Assembly: GCA_003508835.1 (NCBI GenBank)
Contig: PUFA01000072.1
Location: 8,840,501 to 8,904,500 of the forward strand
Reading direction: 5' to 3'
Length of the DNA stretch: 64,000 nucleotides
Source: Eonycteris spelaea
Lineage: Eukaryota > Chordata > Mammalia > Chiroptera > Pteropodidae
The notes under the pieces are model-generated. The model searched no databases, had not been told where the DNA came from, and saw nothing but the letters and a program-made list of their open reading frames with translations. Of this stretch, positions 25,261-37,874 are shown in pieces. The stretch's first letter is position 1. Each line of letters opens with the position of its first letter. Made by a program: the position numbers and the translations under genes.

Positions 25261-25615
25261 TACTGAAGAAAAATAAATTATTAATTTATTTAAGCTACTC
25301 TTCCCTCCCTTCTTCAATTTTGTTCCCTCCCTTTCTTCCTTCCACCCTCCATTCCTCTTTCCCTCCTTCCTTCCTTTCTTCACCCTCCCTTTTTTGGGGA
25401 GTTTCTGCAACAATGCAAACCTGCGACTGACAATTACCTAGTCTCATCAATGAGTAGGATACACTCCTGTTAACCTACGTTAGTGCAGCAGAAAATTAAC
25501 TATAGAAATGGCCAATACTTGGTTGTTTATTTGGCCAATATAGAGAACAAACATATATTCTATCTGGCCTCTCCATCCCTAAGTTAAAAGTGGCATTTCT
25601 ATCAATATCACATTT
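25261..25615. other. CT-rich tract and unique DNA
   Basis: 25300-25390 is a pyrimidine-rich imperfect (TTCC)n tract, which produces a spurious lysine/glycine-rich frame on the minus strand at 25189-25413. The rest is unique sequence without features. Confidence 0.6.
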
Positions 25616-25619
25616 CTAA

Positions 25620-25676
25620 AAGTCATATATGTATGTATGTGTATATACATAAATATGTATATATATACATATACGC
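25620..25676. repeat. (TATG)n/(TA)n microsatellite
   Basis: Imperfect TATG and TATA units. No further structure. Confidence 0.8.
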
Positions 25677-25966
25677 AGCTATCTAAAAAGGTATTTACCA
25701 TAGCCCCCAATAATTAACAGTGGTGAGATGTCCATATTATTTTTACTTTATTTCTTATAATTTTAGGTATTGCTTGTATCTCCTACATGACTGTGGATGT
25801 ATGATCTTTATAATACCAAAATTAATAAAACTGCTTTTAATAAATGAAGTAAAAGAAAGTTTTTATTCAAAATAAAACTTTTTTTTTCTAAGAAAATTAT
25901 TTAATTCAATGACACTTTGAGGGGATGAAGCAAAGGACAAGATTTTAAGCCATCCGAAAGAAATTG

Positions 25967-26024
25967 AGCTCTTAGACTACTTCCTCTGGGAGCTCTTAGA
26001 CTACTCCCTCTGGGAGCTCTTAGC
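25967..26024. repeat. mini-tandem array, 24 bp unit, about 2.4 copies
   Basis: Two full units of 'gagctcttagactactNcctctgg' followed by a partial 'gagctcttag'. Each unit brings a SacI-type GAGCTC. The first two copies differ at a single base, so the duplication is recent. Confidence 0.9.
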
Positions 26025-26725
26025 TGCCGTGTGAAAGTCTGACTGGACCACTCTACTGGAAAGGCCACAAACAGGTGCATATCCTACCTGAGCCCAGCTT
26101 CTCAGCCATCACAACCAAGGTACCAGGCAGAAATTGAAGTCATCTTGGAACTGCCAGATAAGCTTCCTGGTCACCCTCATGCCAGTAAATGACCTCTGTC
26201 AACTCTACATGGAACAGAAGGATCACCCAGCTGATCCTTGGCTACAATGTCATGATATATAATAAAGTGGTTGTTTTTAGGAAAAACAAAACAAAACAAA
26301 ACACAACAACTTCAATTCTCAGCATTCCCCTCTCTTGGGCTAGTGGTCCTACCTCCCTAACCATTCTAACCACTCTCTGTCCCAGGGAGACTTTCCTACA
26401 TAGCGTCTGGGGCCTACCAGCGTTTCCCTTTGTCCTGTTCCTCTTTTACAAGTAGCTATCTTAAAATGGCTTAACAATGTTTTTTATTGTTGAACATAGA
26501 AAGCCACAAAATTATCAGCATATTTCAGAAGAAAGGAGACATTGACTAAATATACAGGATTTAATGTGGTTCAAAACAGAACATATACTAAAATGTACAA
26601 TATTCATCGTGAAAATCACCAGGGCTACTGCAATGAGACTTCTTAGGATTTTATGTAAATGAAACCACCAGCAGTTAAACAATAGCAGTGGCTTGGGATG
26701 CCCTTTTGGAAAATATAATGAAATA
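26025..26725. other. unique or old-repeat DNA, no gene seen
   Basis: Contains an (AAAAC)n run at 26283-26305. 26050-26280 has an LTR-like tail ('tcaactctacatggaacagaag'), not assignable. The open frame at 26189-26455 is spurious and crosses the simple repeat. Confidence 0.35.
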
Positions 26726-26729
26726 AAAG

Positions 26730-27205
26730 CAATACAGCTTTATTAGGGTTTTCTAGAGAAACAGAACCAATACGATGGATAAATAGCATATATAAAATAG
26801 ATAAATAGCATATAAATATATATATATAATTGATTCACGTGATTATGGAGGCCACAAAGTCCCATGATTCGTGTCTGCAAGCTGGAGAATGAGGAAATCC
26901 TGTGGTGTAAATCAGTTTGAGTCTGAAGACCTGAAAACCAGGGAAGCTGATGGTATAAATTTCTTTCCTAATTTGATGGCTCCAGAACCAGGAGGATTGA
27001 TGTCCAGGCAGGAAAAGGTAGATGTCCCAGCTCAAGCAGAGAGAGCAAATTTGCTTCTTCTCTATCCTTTCTTCTATTTAGGCTGCTAACTTCTTCCAGA
27101 AACGCCCTCACAGACACACCCAGAAATATTGTTTTACAAGCTATCTGGGTATCCCTTAGCCCAGTCAAGTTCGCACAAAAAATTAACCATCATAACAGCT
27201 TTCCC
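26730..27205 (+). repeat. ancient mammalian interspersed repeat, family unresolved
   Basis: Begins 'attagggttttctagagaaacagaaccaata' with an AT-rich run, passes 'tgattcacgtgattatggagg', and ends 'agtcaagttcgcacaaaaaattaaccatcata'. These start and end phrases belong to a common LTR- or DNA-type mammalian repeat that I recognise but cannot name safely. Overlapping frames on both strands are by-products. Confidence 0.5.
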
Positions 27206-30200
27206 ACAGAGCATTTATAGTCCAGCTTAGAAGGGCAAATATACTCAGACAGCAAGACAACCAACAAGACTTCTGTCTTATACACATGTCTTATATACAG
27301 CATGTGCACAATAAGTGCCATAGGATTTCAAAGATGGGAGATAATTCCTGTATGCCTGAGGGACCTAGAAAGCTCCTGGAGAGGGTATTATCTATTTGAT
27401 TGTTTAAAATAGGGAGAAAGTCTTGTAGGTGAATAATAGGGGAAAAACGCTTTCCCTGTTCCAAAGGAGCTCACTGAATTAGAAATTTATTACTTATTAT
27501 GCCCTTAAAAAGTTTTTTCCTACTTCATAATTTATATAGTGTTTTTTTAGTGGTGAAATTTATATTATATGAAATATTACATATGAGGTATTGTAATTAG
27601 CTTCTCAAAGGAGAAAAAAGTTCTGTGTAGTTCAAGCAGGGCTCAAGTAGTATGAAAAAAAATCCTTAAGTTAGCTTGATCTAGAATATGTTGTGAAATA
27701 TTGCACTCATAAATGAAACAAGGGAAATATGAAATCCTTAAAGATTTTTATTTTCTAAATACTAGTTTAAGTCTTTCTTTCATACATGGTATTAATTACT
27801 TATAATGTTAGAAATTATGTGAGTCCAACTCAGGAATAAGGAGTCAGGTTCTCAGGCTCTGGATAAATATGTTCTTCAGCTCCTAGCACAAAGCTGCTTA
27901 TAACATCATATTCTCAATACATGAATAAAGAACAAAGAAGATTCAAAGGGAAACATTTGCAAAATCTGATTAATACATTCTAGTAAATATTTTGACTGCT
28001 AAAATTGAAACCAAATCATTTCATTTACGAATAGATAACTTAAAAAAAAAAGTCAAGTTGCATGATTTAAGTGGATCTTGCTATTTCTCATTTCTTTACA
28101 GAATGATTGTATCCTCTAGTTATGCTAGAACTGCTTTCAGGTTTAAACTTCCAATATTTCACTATGACTCATTGTATTCTTTAAAAACAAAGAAATGATA
28201 AAGGTTATGAGGCCACCATTACATTTTATAAGGTAAATAGCAATATGCTAAACTGATTTTTTTCTCTTGCTCACATTTTCTAAGTTTTTTCTTTTCTTTT
28301 TTTTTGGCAATAAACATTCCTTTTGAACGTAGGAATAAAGAATATTAAATGTAATAGAAAAATATAGTAGATCTTTAAGAATATAAAAGGGCTCAGGATT
28401 TTAATGAGTTACTGTACAAACTTATAGTATGGGGTGATTTTGGATCAATCATTTTCTTCCAATTTTCCACTATCACTGTACTTTGACATGTGTCATTCAA
28501 CGATTTCGCTGGGTTTGAGGTAAGAAGCTCTCTTGGCCTGCTGAGATTCTAGCAGGTAGTTACTGTATTTAAAACTCTTTGAGGAAGAAAGGTATTGTTT
28601 AAGTATTAAGAATTATTATAAACATCCTACCTTTTAAAAATTCAAAGGGAAAGACAAAAGGATCTGTCCTTATTGGTATTTCCAATTAAACTGGGGAAGA
28701 TATATTATTTCCAAACCATCTAATCTTTTCTACCTGTCCTCACTACCTTCACAAATCTACATGTGGAGAGACATGAATTTAACCTCTAATTTTCCTTTTA
28801 GCACTAATAAAAACATTTGTTACAGGGTTTCCCTGCATGTTTGTTTGTACACACAGTCTTAGAGAAATCTGTTTGCTTCTGCTAATGAGGTTTAACAATA
28901 CTGTCTTAAGCAGTAGAACTACTTGCCCCGCAAATTGAGTGGGTCATACAAGATCAAGTGGCTGTTTAGTTTGGGGTCTCATAAAGATATGTGCCAAGTC
29001 CTTTTAATTGTGGTATTTGGGTTTAATAATATTCCTGTAAGAGTCATCAAATGTATCTTTAGAGATTATTTACTGGGAAGTTTTTACTCTTTTTCAGGGA
29101 ATTAACAACAGTCTTAATACAATTGCCAGTAAATTAATTGAATTTTCAATCCCTTTACATGAAGTCAATTTTTATGACTTGTGTGCTTGATGTTTATCCA
29201 GCAAACCCCTATAGCCTTCAGCCTTCTGCTTTATAATTCAAAAGTTATACAGATTTAAACTGGTCAAAAAGCTCATAATTTGATAAACTGATATTTTGAA
29301 GGGTACAAATCGATTTTCAAAATGATGTTAAGACGTCGCAAATAACAACTGTGAATATTCGTTATAAGCACAATGATTTAAAAAAGAGTATGTCTAAACA
29401 GATTAGAGACTCGTCTGAGACCATCATAAATTTAGACTGGATAATTAGAGGATATAATTTTTGGCCTGTGTGATATGTTTTGAATTCAACACCAGTAATT
29501 TTTGGTAGAAGGTTGAGTCTGAAAATTTCAAATGAAATGGTATCATGTTAAATTACCTGTTCTAAAATGAGAATCTTTGTTCTTTTTGTAGATTCTCTTT
29601 TAGAAGTACAATGTGAAAAATTAAAATTTAAGACTATGTACTAAATTGAAGGTGTGAAATCCATCTTTAATTACTTGAGGATTCAGGAATTTGTAAAATT
29701 ATGATTATTCAGAGGGATTTTTTTTGCTTCCATGTGTAAACATGTAAAAATTCCATGAAGACCAATTTTCTTGCCTCATCACAAGGGTTAAGAGTTTCAG
29801 TTAAAATATAATTTCCTTCTGAATGTATGAATTTAAAAACTGAACTTGTGTTGCTAGTATTCTTGTAGCTCTAACGGCAGTCTCAAATTAAGAGTTCACT
29901 ACATCAGGATCATCAAGAACCAGATGGTATCATTTAGGTTATTTAGGGAGTTCCTTGAACTATGTTATTGTCACCTGGAGCTGTATTAAGGTCATTGAAA
30001 CAACTATCTTGAGTCTTCAAACTTAGTTTATTGACCATTGAATATAAATGTAGACTAGGTATCAGGGAATAACAACAATGTCCATTCTGTTAGTGGGCAA
30101 GCCTAATCTTAAAAATAACTTGGGAGTTAAGGACACTTTGTATACTAACAGATACTCTCTGATCTTCATACTTTGGTCCCCTCTCAGATTCTCTTTTTCA

Positions 30201-30400
30201 GGAATACCACTTCCAACCCTAGCTGCTGGACATACTGGTTGCTGTCTGTTCACACTGTGTTTCTCACTGAAAATTGCCCTCTGCCACAAAGAACTGCCTT
30301 GACCAAGAACCATGGGTGGCTTGTGGCTGATGACAGGATGATATGGGAACAGAAGGTCCAGACCCCAATCTTCAATTTGAGACAACTCTGAGGGACATCC
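27206..30400. other. repeat-poor AT-rich block, no gene seen
   Basis: About 3.2 kb without a clear interspersed repeat, unusual next to L1-rich DNA. 29100-29600 keeps several CpGs in an AT-rich setting and has homeodomain-type TAATTA cores, so a conserved non-coding element is possible. A pair of overlapping frames at 30062-30391 on both strands has no domain. Confidence 0.4.
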
Positions 30401-30404
30401 TAGT

Positions 30405-30640
30405 CTAGGACTCCTTAAAACAGATCCTCAACCTTTCTGGTACCAGGCACTGGTCTCTTATGAGAATCTAATACCTGATCATCTGAGGTGAAGCTCAGGT
30501 GGTGATGCTAGCACTGGGGAGCAGCTATAAATACAAATAAACCTTCCCTCATTCACTGGCCGCTCACCTCCTGCTGTGCTATCAGGTCACGGAACAGTAC
30601 TGATTCGCAGCCCAGGGGTTGGGGTCTCCTGCCTTAACAG
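30405..30640. mobile_element. hAT-type non-autonomous DNA element, internally deleted
   Basis: The ends 'ctcaacctttctggtaccagg' and 'ggttggggtctcctgcc' resemble the inverted termini of a mammalian hAT MITE. The inside ('gagaatctaatacctgatcatctg', 'gctataaatacaaataaa', 'gctcacctcctgctgtgc') matches the 3' part of that element, and a large part of the usual interior is missing. No transposase coding. Confidence 0.6.
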
Positions 30641-33555
30641 ATTGGTTAAAATCCCAATTGCAACAGCTTGTGTCTACTGGAAGCACTCTTGAAGTGAAAT
30701 TTTTGCCTTTAACACCCTATCTATTGTAATCAACACCTCACCTATTCCTATTTTCAGGGAAGAAAATTTCACACAGAGATTGTCATCATGGGCTAACCTA
30801 TTGTGTTGGCAACCATGTTGCTACATGATTGACTCAGGTCAAAAATATTACTCCCACTATGTTACCTAAACTGGTGTTGAATATTAATTACCATTGCCAA
30901 ACCATTTCTTTGATTTAGTCTGGAAAGCATATGATATGTAGAAAAGTTTATACCTTTAATTAATATGTTTCCTAGCAGAAGATCGATGAGCTATGAGAAG
31001 AGGAGAGGAAAGAAAGATCTTATGTGGCCTGCTTTGAAAAAGTTCATGGTGGAGTTTCCTAATCCAGCTGGTGTTGTATTTGTGTGTGGCTGAAGGAGAA
31101 ATGTAAAAGGTCATAGAAGGACAGGGAGTACCTGGAGTTAGGGATGCTGAAAGGAAGGCTGTGGGAGGGAGCTATTTGACAATTTTTGCTTTAAAATGAC
31201 TATAATGAAGCTATTCAAGACCACTACTGCCCACACAGTTTTCTCTTTTGAACTCCTTTCCCACTCATTTTGGTTTTGAATCTTATTTTGCCTTATGTCA
31301 TTTGAATATTTAATAGGAATATGCCTCTTTTATACTTCTTGTAAATGCCTATAGTACTAACAAAGAACTGTATACATAATAGGAATTCAGTAAATACCTG
31401 TTAAATGAAAGAATAACAAGATAACTATAAGATGGAAAGATTATTGAGTTAGAAAAGAAAAAACAGTAGTGATCCAAAGGTCCCTAATCTATGTTTCAGA
31501 ACCCTTTAAAATGGTGGATTTAACACAATGGGGTTTTTTTTTTTTTTTTGATAGGAAACATTGGATAGATATATTTTTATGTCGACTGAGTCCAAATGAT
31601 ATTTTTTTAAAAGGCAGTTTTAATCCCAAATTGCGAATGATCTAAATGTCTTGTAAGAGATAATAGACTTCATGTAATTTCAGTACATGTCACAGCTCAG
31701 TGAAAGCAAAGAGACCTATTGGAAGATAACACGCATTATGTAAACTCTGAGCCATAAATGCCTTCTTTTTGTTCAGGATGTTCCAGACGCCCCCTCCTCC
31801 TCTTGAACACAAGGTTCTGCCTTGTAACAGAGAACAAAGATGCAGACCGCAGAGCACTTCTGTGTCTAGAGGTCTAAATGGCTGTAAAATGACTCCATTT
31901 CCAGTTGTAATACCTGGGCTCCTATTTCTTTTGGACAAAGTTCTGATACATTCTTTTATTTCCCCCCTTGAGCCCACTGACCAAAACACTCAGGTAAAAC
32001 ATTTCTAGGAATAGTTTGAAATTAGGTTAATAATCATTTCTTTTTCCCACATTCTACTTTTCCAGGAAAGGTAATTTCTTCTCTTACTGATGCTTATTAA
32101 GAACACTGCAGCTGCTTCTTTCTCCAAAATCAAATATCTAACTAAAAATACTAAATTTATTTTGCATGTATTCATAAAGTAAATCCTGTGGACTAAATCC
32201 TTTAGCAAATGATTACTTAAAACATATACAAATGTGAGTGAGTGTAATAGTGAACCAAACAATGATGTCTTTCTAAAAGGCTAAAATGTTTACGGTTGTA
32301 GCTTCTCTCTCGAGATTATGGCCACAACTCTTGAAGTGGTCTGCAATGACACTATTTATTTGAAATGGGACAAGCTATTTTTAAAGGGCATATTTAAAGT
32401 CACAGTCAGTAAATAGAATCTACATTGAAAAATTATTAATCATTTATAATAGTAAGAGCTTAATTACCTAGAAATATCAGTTAACCTGAAATGCATTTGT
32501 TGTATGCTGCAGGTGGGAAAGATGGGTGAGTTACAGAAAATTCTGAAGATGATAATGACTTAATATCAAAAGCAACTTCTGGAGAAAAACTTTTCTTCAA
32601 AAACGAATGTGCCCTCTCGGGCCCACGAACAGATATGTGTTTGAATTCCCAAAGTTTTACCCAGGCAAGACAAACAATTTTAGCCAAGAAAAAATATCTC
32701 AATAATGCTTCCATGGAAGATATATATTTTAAACAAAATAACTTTCTGATTAACTCACAATATAATTCAAGTTAATAACTGGATTAATGTTTTGCTTTGA
32801 ATTATGAAATATGAGTCAATTACCTTTTAGAGGGCATATTTAGAAGGTAATTTTAGTTTCAAAGACATATAAAATCTCTTTTCCCCCAAAGATGATTAAG
32901 TAAAATAAACAAGTAAACAAGTAGAACAAAATAAAACAAAATAGAAATATTATTAGCATTCTTAAAGGAGAGTAGAAGTCATGTATTCAAATTATTGAAA
33001 TGTAAGTTGAATTCTTTGTATAAACTGTAAGGGGATTTTCCATTTGACCAGCAACATTAAAATGCAGCTTCTGAATATGAGGATCAATAACTGGAATTTC
33101 ATTTATGTTGCATGGTCCATAACCAGCTTTTGTTTCTCAAACGAATGCCAAGTAAAGTCAACAAAAGTTTTAAAGATTTGTTAATTTTTACAGCTTTCTT
33201 TATGAAGCAAATAATGTGACAAAAATAATATAAGTATCTAATTGTATTTAAGTTCTTTTGCTCCAACAAAATGAAAAAAGAAACCCAGATTTCTAGTTTG
33301 AGAAGGGAAGCTGGTCTCTTTTTGACAGAATGTCTAACTAACTGATAAATTTGAATTTTTGAGGAAAGTGAGAATTTCCCTATAAAGAATAAAGAGCGAG
33401 ACTACATTTGCATCCTCATATATGAGAGCATATCTGTGAAAATAATTGAGGTAAACAAGAAGATAAGTATGTTGGTTCATACATTAGAGCAGGCTTTGAA
33501 TGGTACTGGGTAACAGAGACCTTAGCTACGTGTGCCATTCCATAAGCTGTAGCCT
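30641..33555. other. AT-rich unique DNA, no gene seen
   Basis: Contains a weak L2-like 3' end at 31350-31415 ('aggaattcagtaaatacctgttaaatgaa') and a T18 run at 31533-31550. Opposing open frames at 31690-32008 have no domain. 32270-33350 is repeat-poor and AT-rich, possibly conserved non-coding sequence. Confidence 0.4.
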
Positions 33556-34449
33556 ATGTCCCCAAGACATTTTGTAACTACTAATTTGTACTTCTTCATT
33601 CCTTCACTTTATTCACCCAGCCCCACAACTCCCCTCCCCTCTGACAATCACCATTTGTTCTCTGTATCTGGAGTCTGTTTTTGTTTAATTTGTTCATTTT
33701 TTGTTGCTGTTGTTCCTTAAATCTCACATGTAAGTGAAATCATATGGTATTATCTTTCTCTGACTTATTTCACTCAGCATAATACCATGCAGATCCATCC
33801 ATGTCATTGCAAATGGTAAGATTTCATTTTTTAAAATAGCTGAGTAATATTCCATTATATATATGTGCTATAACTCTTTATCCAATCATCTATTGATGGG
33901 CACTTAAGTTGCATCCATATCTTGGCTATTGTGAATAATGCTGCTGTGAACATAGGGGTGAATGGATCTTTATGATTTAGTGAGTGTTTTGTTTTTTTGT
34001 TTTTTGTTTTTGGACAAATACCCAGAAATGCAATTGCTGAATCAAAAGGTAGTTATAGTTTTAATTTTTTGAGGAACCACCAAACTGTTTTCCAGAGTGG
34101 CTGTGCCAGTTTTCAATCCCAACAATAGTACGAAGGTTCCCTTTCTTCACATTCTCGCCAACATGTTGTTTTTTGATTTACTGATGATAGTCAATCTGAC
34201 AATCTGACAATTGATTTACAGATGATAGCCAATGTGAGATGCACTCATTGTGGTTTTTAATTTGAATTCTCTGATGATTAGGGACCTTGAAGCATCTTTT
34301 CACATGTCTATCGGCCATCTGTATTTCTCTTTGGAGAAATACCTGTTCAGGTCTTCTGCCCATTTTTAAATTGGATTGTTTATTTTTTGTTATTGAGTTA
34401 TATGAGTTCTTTTATATTTTTTGATATTAACCCCTTATCACATGTATTG

Positions 34450-35156
34450 TTAGCGAATATCTTCTCCCAGTCGGTTGTCTTTTGGTTTTGTTGATGGTTT
34501 CCTTTGCTGTACAAAACTTTTAGTTTCATTTGTTTTTTTCTTTTGTTTCCCTTGCCTGGGGAGATATTCTGAAAAGAAATTACTCTTAGTAATTTCAGAG
34601 AGTTTACTACCTATGTTTTCTTCTAGAAGTTTTATGGTTTTGGGTCTTACATTTAAGTCTTTAATCCATTTTGAGTCTTTTCTTATATATGTTATAAAAA
34701 AGGTGGTCCAGCTTCTTCTTTTTGTATGTATCTGTCCAGTTTTCCCAACACCATTTGTTGAAGAGACTTCTACCCAATGTATATTTTTTGCCCCTTTGTA
34801 ATAGTTGAATGACAATATTTAGGTGTGGATTTATTTCTAGGCCCTCTATTGTGTTCCATTGATCCATGTGTCTGTTTTTATGCCAGTACCATGCTGTTTT
34901 GATTACTACAGCCCTGTATTATAGTTTGATATCAGGTAGCATGATACCTTCACTTTGTTCTTTCTCAAGGTTACTGTGTTTTTTTTCGGGGTCTTTTATG
35001 GTTCCGTATAAATTTTAGGATTATTTGTTCTAGTTCTCTGAAAAATGCCATCGATATTTTGATAGGGATTGCATTGAGTCTATAGATTGCTTTGAGTAGT
35101 ATGGACATTTGAACAATGTTTATTCTTCTTACCATGGGTATAGTATGTGCTTCCAT
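34450..35156 (-). pseudogene. L1 ORF2 C-terminal region (broken)
   Basis: Several short minus-strand frames (34971-35156, 34661-34867, 34450-34815) give the successive blocks that follow the reverse transcriptase in L1 ORF2: [20 protein letters not shown] with a basic tail, the [13 protein letters not shown] block, and KDLNVRPKTIKLLEENIG. They lie in different frames, so at least two frameshifts have accumulated. A 29-bp direct repeat near 34175-34235 adds to the damage. Confidence 0.8.
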
Positions 35157-35377
35157 TTATTTGTATCTTCTTCATTTTTTTTTTCAATGACATATAATTT
35201 TCCAAGAACAGTCTTTTACCTCCTTGGTTAGTTCAATTCCGAGGTATTTTATTGTTTTTGATGCAATTGTAAATGGGATTGTTTTCTGAATTTCTCTTTC
35301 TGATAGAGTCATCATTAGTATATAAAAGTGCAACAGACTTCTGAATATTAATTTTGTATCCTGCTACTTTACTGAAT

Positions 35378-35755
35378 TCACTTATCAGTTCCAACAGTTT
35401 TTGGGTTCTCTGCATATAGTATCATATCATCTCCAAATAATGGCAGTTTTACTTTCTTCCTTTCCAATTTGGATGCCTTTATTTCTCTTTCTTGTCTGAT
35501 TGCTGTAACTAAGATTTCTAATACTATGTTGAATAGAAGTGGTGAAAGTGGCCATCCTTGTCTTGTTCCTGACCTTAAGGAAAACACTTTTAGCTTTTCC
35601 CCACTGAGTATGATGTTAGCTGTAGGTTTTTTATATATGTCCTTTATTATTTTGAGATATGTTCCCTCTATTCTCACTTTGCTGAGAGTTTTTATCATAA
35701 ATAGATGCTTTTCTGCAGCTATCGATATGATTTTTATCTTCCAATTTGTTAACAT
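35378..35755 (-). pseudogene. L1 ORF2 reverse-transcriptase remnant
   Basis: A 125-codon open stretch. Motif A survives as SIAAEK (residues 11-16): the catalytic Asp is Ala, and the AFDKxQ residues that normally follow are deleted. The [12 protein letters not shown] block (65-76) and the FGDD active-site loop (107-110, usually FADD) are readable. The first catalytic Asp is lost, so this copy cannot support reverse transcription even without its frameshifts. Confidence 0.9.
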
Positions 35756-36959
35756 GGTGTATCACATTAATTGATTTGCGGATAGTAAAGCAACCTAGAA
35801 TCTCAGAAATAAATCCAACTTGATCATAGTGTATATATTTTTTTAATGTATTGCTGAGTTTGGTTTGCTAATATTTTGTTGAAGATTTTTCATCAATGTA
35901 CATCAGGGATAGTGGCCTATAGTTTTGTTTTATTGTTTTTTTTTTTTTTTTTTTGTATTGTCTTTGTCTGGTTTTGGAATCAGGGTAATGGTGACTTCAT
36001 AAAAAGAGTTATGAAGCCTTCTCTCCCTTTGGATTTTTGGGAATAGTTTGAGAAGAATAGGTGTTAATTCATCTTTTCACCTACGAAGCCACCCAGTCCA
36101 GTACTTTTGTTTTTAGAAGTTTTTGATTACTAATTTAATTTCATTAGTGGTAATCAGTTGGTTCGGATTTTTGGTTTCTTCTTGAGTAAGTTTATGAGAT
36201 ACTATGTTTCTAAAATAAATTTATTTTTTTAGATTATCTGATTCGTTGGCATCTAATTGCTCATAGTATTTCTTATAAACCTTAGTATTTCTGTGGAGTC
36301 CATAGTTACTTCTCCTCTTTCATTTCTGATTTATTTATTTGAGTCCTATCTCTTTTTTCTTGATAAGTTTGGTTAAAAGTTCATCAATTTTGTTTATCCT
36401 TTTGGAGAACCAGCTCTTGTTTTCATCAGTCTTTCTTTTCTTTTTTAGACTCTATTTTGTTTATTTCTCTCTGGTCTTTATTATTTTATTTCTTCTGCTC
36501 ACTTGGGTTTTGTTTGCTGTTCCTTTTCTAGTTCTTTTAAGTGTAAGATTAAATTTTTTTTATTTTCTAGTTTCTTGAGGTGGGCCTGTATTGCTATGAA
36601 TTCCTTTTTAGGACTGCTTTTGCTGTGTCCCATAGATTTTGAGTCATTGTGTTTTCATTTTTGTTTGTCTGTAGGTATCTCTTGATTTCTTCCTTGATCT
36701 CATTGTTAATCCATTCATTGTTTAGTGGCATGTCATTTAGTCTCTATGCATGCATTTTCCATTTGTTTTTTTCTTGTAGTTGATTTCTTGTTTCATACCA
36801 TCAGAGTTGGAGAAGACACTTGATAATGTTTCAATCTTCTTAAATTTATTGAGACTTGTTTTGTGGCCTAATGTGGTCTATCTTGGAAAATGTTCCATGT
36901 GCACTTGAGAAGAATGTATATTCTACTGTTTTTGGGGTGAAACACTCTGAAAATATCAA

Positions 36960-37466
36960 CTAAAAAATTTGGTCTGGAATGTCATTTAAGGTTGCTGTTT
37001 CCTTATTGATTTTCTGTCTGAAAGATCTGTCTATTGGTGTCAACGGGGTGCTGAAGTCTCCTACTCTGAGTGTATTACTATCAATCTCTCCTTTTATGTT
37101 GGTCAATAATTGCTTTATATATATAAGTGCTCCTATGTTGGGTGTGTATATGTTTACTAGGGTTATGTCCTCTTGTTGTATTGATCCTTTATCATTATGT
37201 CTCTTATTATGGGTTTTGTTTTGAAGTCTGTTTTGTCTGATATAAATATTGCTACCCCAGTTTTCTTTTCCATTTCCATTTGCATGAAATATCATTTTCC
37301 ATCTCTTTCTGTCTGTGCAAGTCATTTGATCTGCGGTAGGTCTCTTGTAGACAGCATATATATTGTCTTGTTTTCTTCTCCATTCAGCCACCCTATGTCT
37401 TTTGTTTGGAGCATTTAATTCATTTACATTTAAAGTGATTATTGATAGATACATAGTTATTGTCAT
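36960..37466 (-). pseudogene. L1 ORF2 endonuclease domain remnant
   Basis: The longest open stretch of this L1, 168 codons. The start (LSIITLNVNELNAPNKRH, residues 7-24) is the AP-type endonuclease N-terminus. KGSIQQEDITLVNIYTPNIGA (93-113) and VGDFSTPLTPIDRSFRQKINKE (135-156) are the later conserved blocks. The catalytic GDFN is GDFS here. The segment that should hold the metal-binding Glu (IQETH type, around residues 38-45) reads AVYKRP, probably after a small frameshift or deletion. Confidence 0.9.
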
Positions 37467-37553
37467 TTTATTATTTGTATTTATGGGTTCTTTTCCTTCT
37501 TTTTAAAGAAGTCCCCTTAACACTTCTTGTAATTCTGGCTTGTTGGTGATGAA

Positions 37554-37874
37554 TTATTTTAGATTTTTCTTGACTGGAAAGCTCTTTATCTCATCTTTAG
37601 TTTTAATTAATAGCATTGCTGGGTAGAATAGTCTTGGTTGTAGGTTCTTGTTTTTCATCACTGTTAATATTTTGTGCCAATTCCTTTTGGCCTGCAAAGT
37701 TTCTGTTGAAAAGTCAGCTAACATTCTTATGAGAGTACCACTGTAAATAGTAACTACCTGCCTTTCTCTTGCTGCTTTTTGAATTTTCTCTTTGTCTCTA
37801 ACCTTTCGCATTTTAATGGTGATGTGTCTTGGTGAGGATCTGTTTGAATTCTTCTTGTTTGGGACTCTTTGCAC
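37554..37874 (-). pseudogene. L1 ORF1 C-terminal domain remnant
   Basis: 106 codons on the minus strand. SSPRHITIKMRKVRDKEKI (13-31) followed by RQVVTI and LADFSTETLQAKRNW (52-66) is the junction of the RNA-recognition motif and C-terminal domain of the L1 ORF1 nucleic-acid chaperone. The frame then runs through an FYPAMLLI block. Upstream, the coiled-coil part (about 38130-38260) is still recognisable but out of frame. Confidence 0.8.

Noticed and set aside
34475..34801. Hydrophobic plus-strand frame of 108 codons
   Set aside because: Antisense of L1 ORF2.
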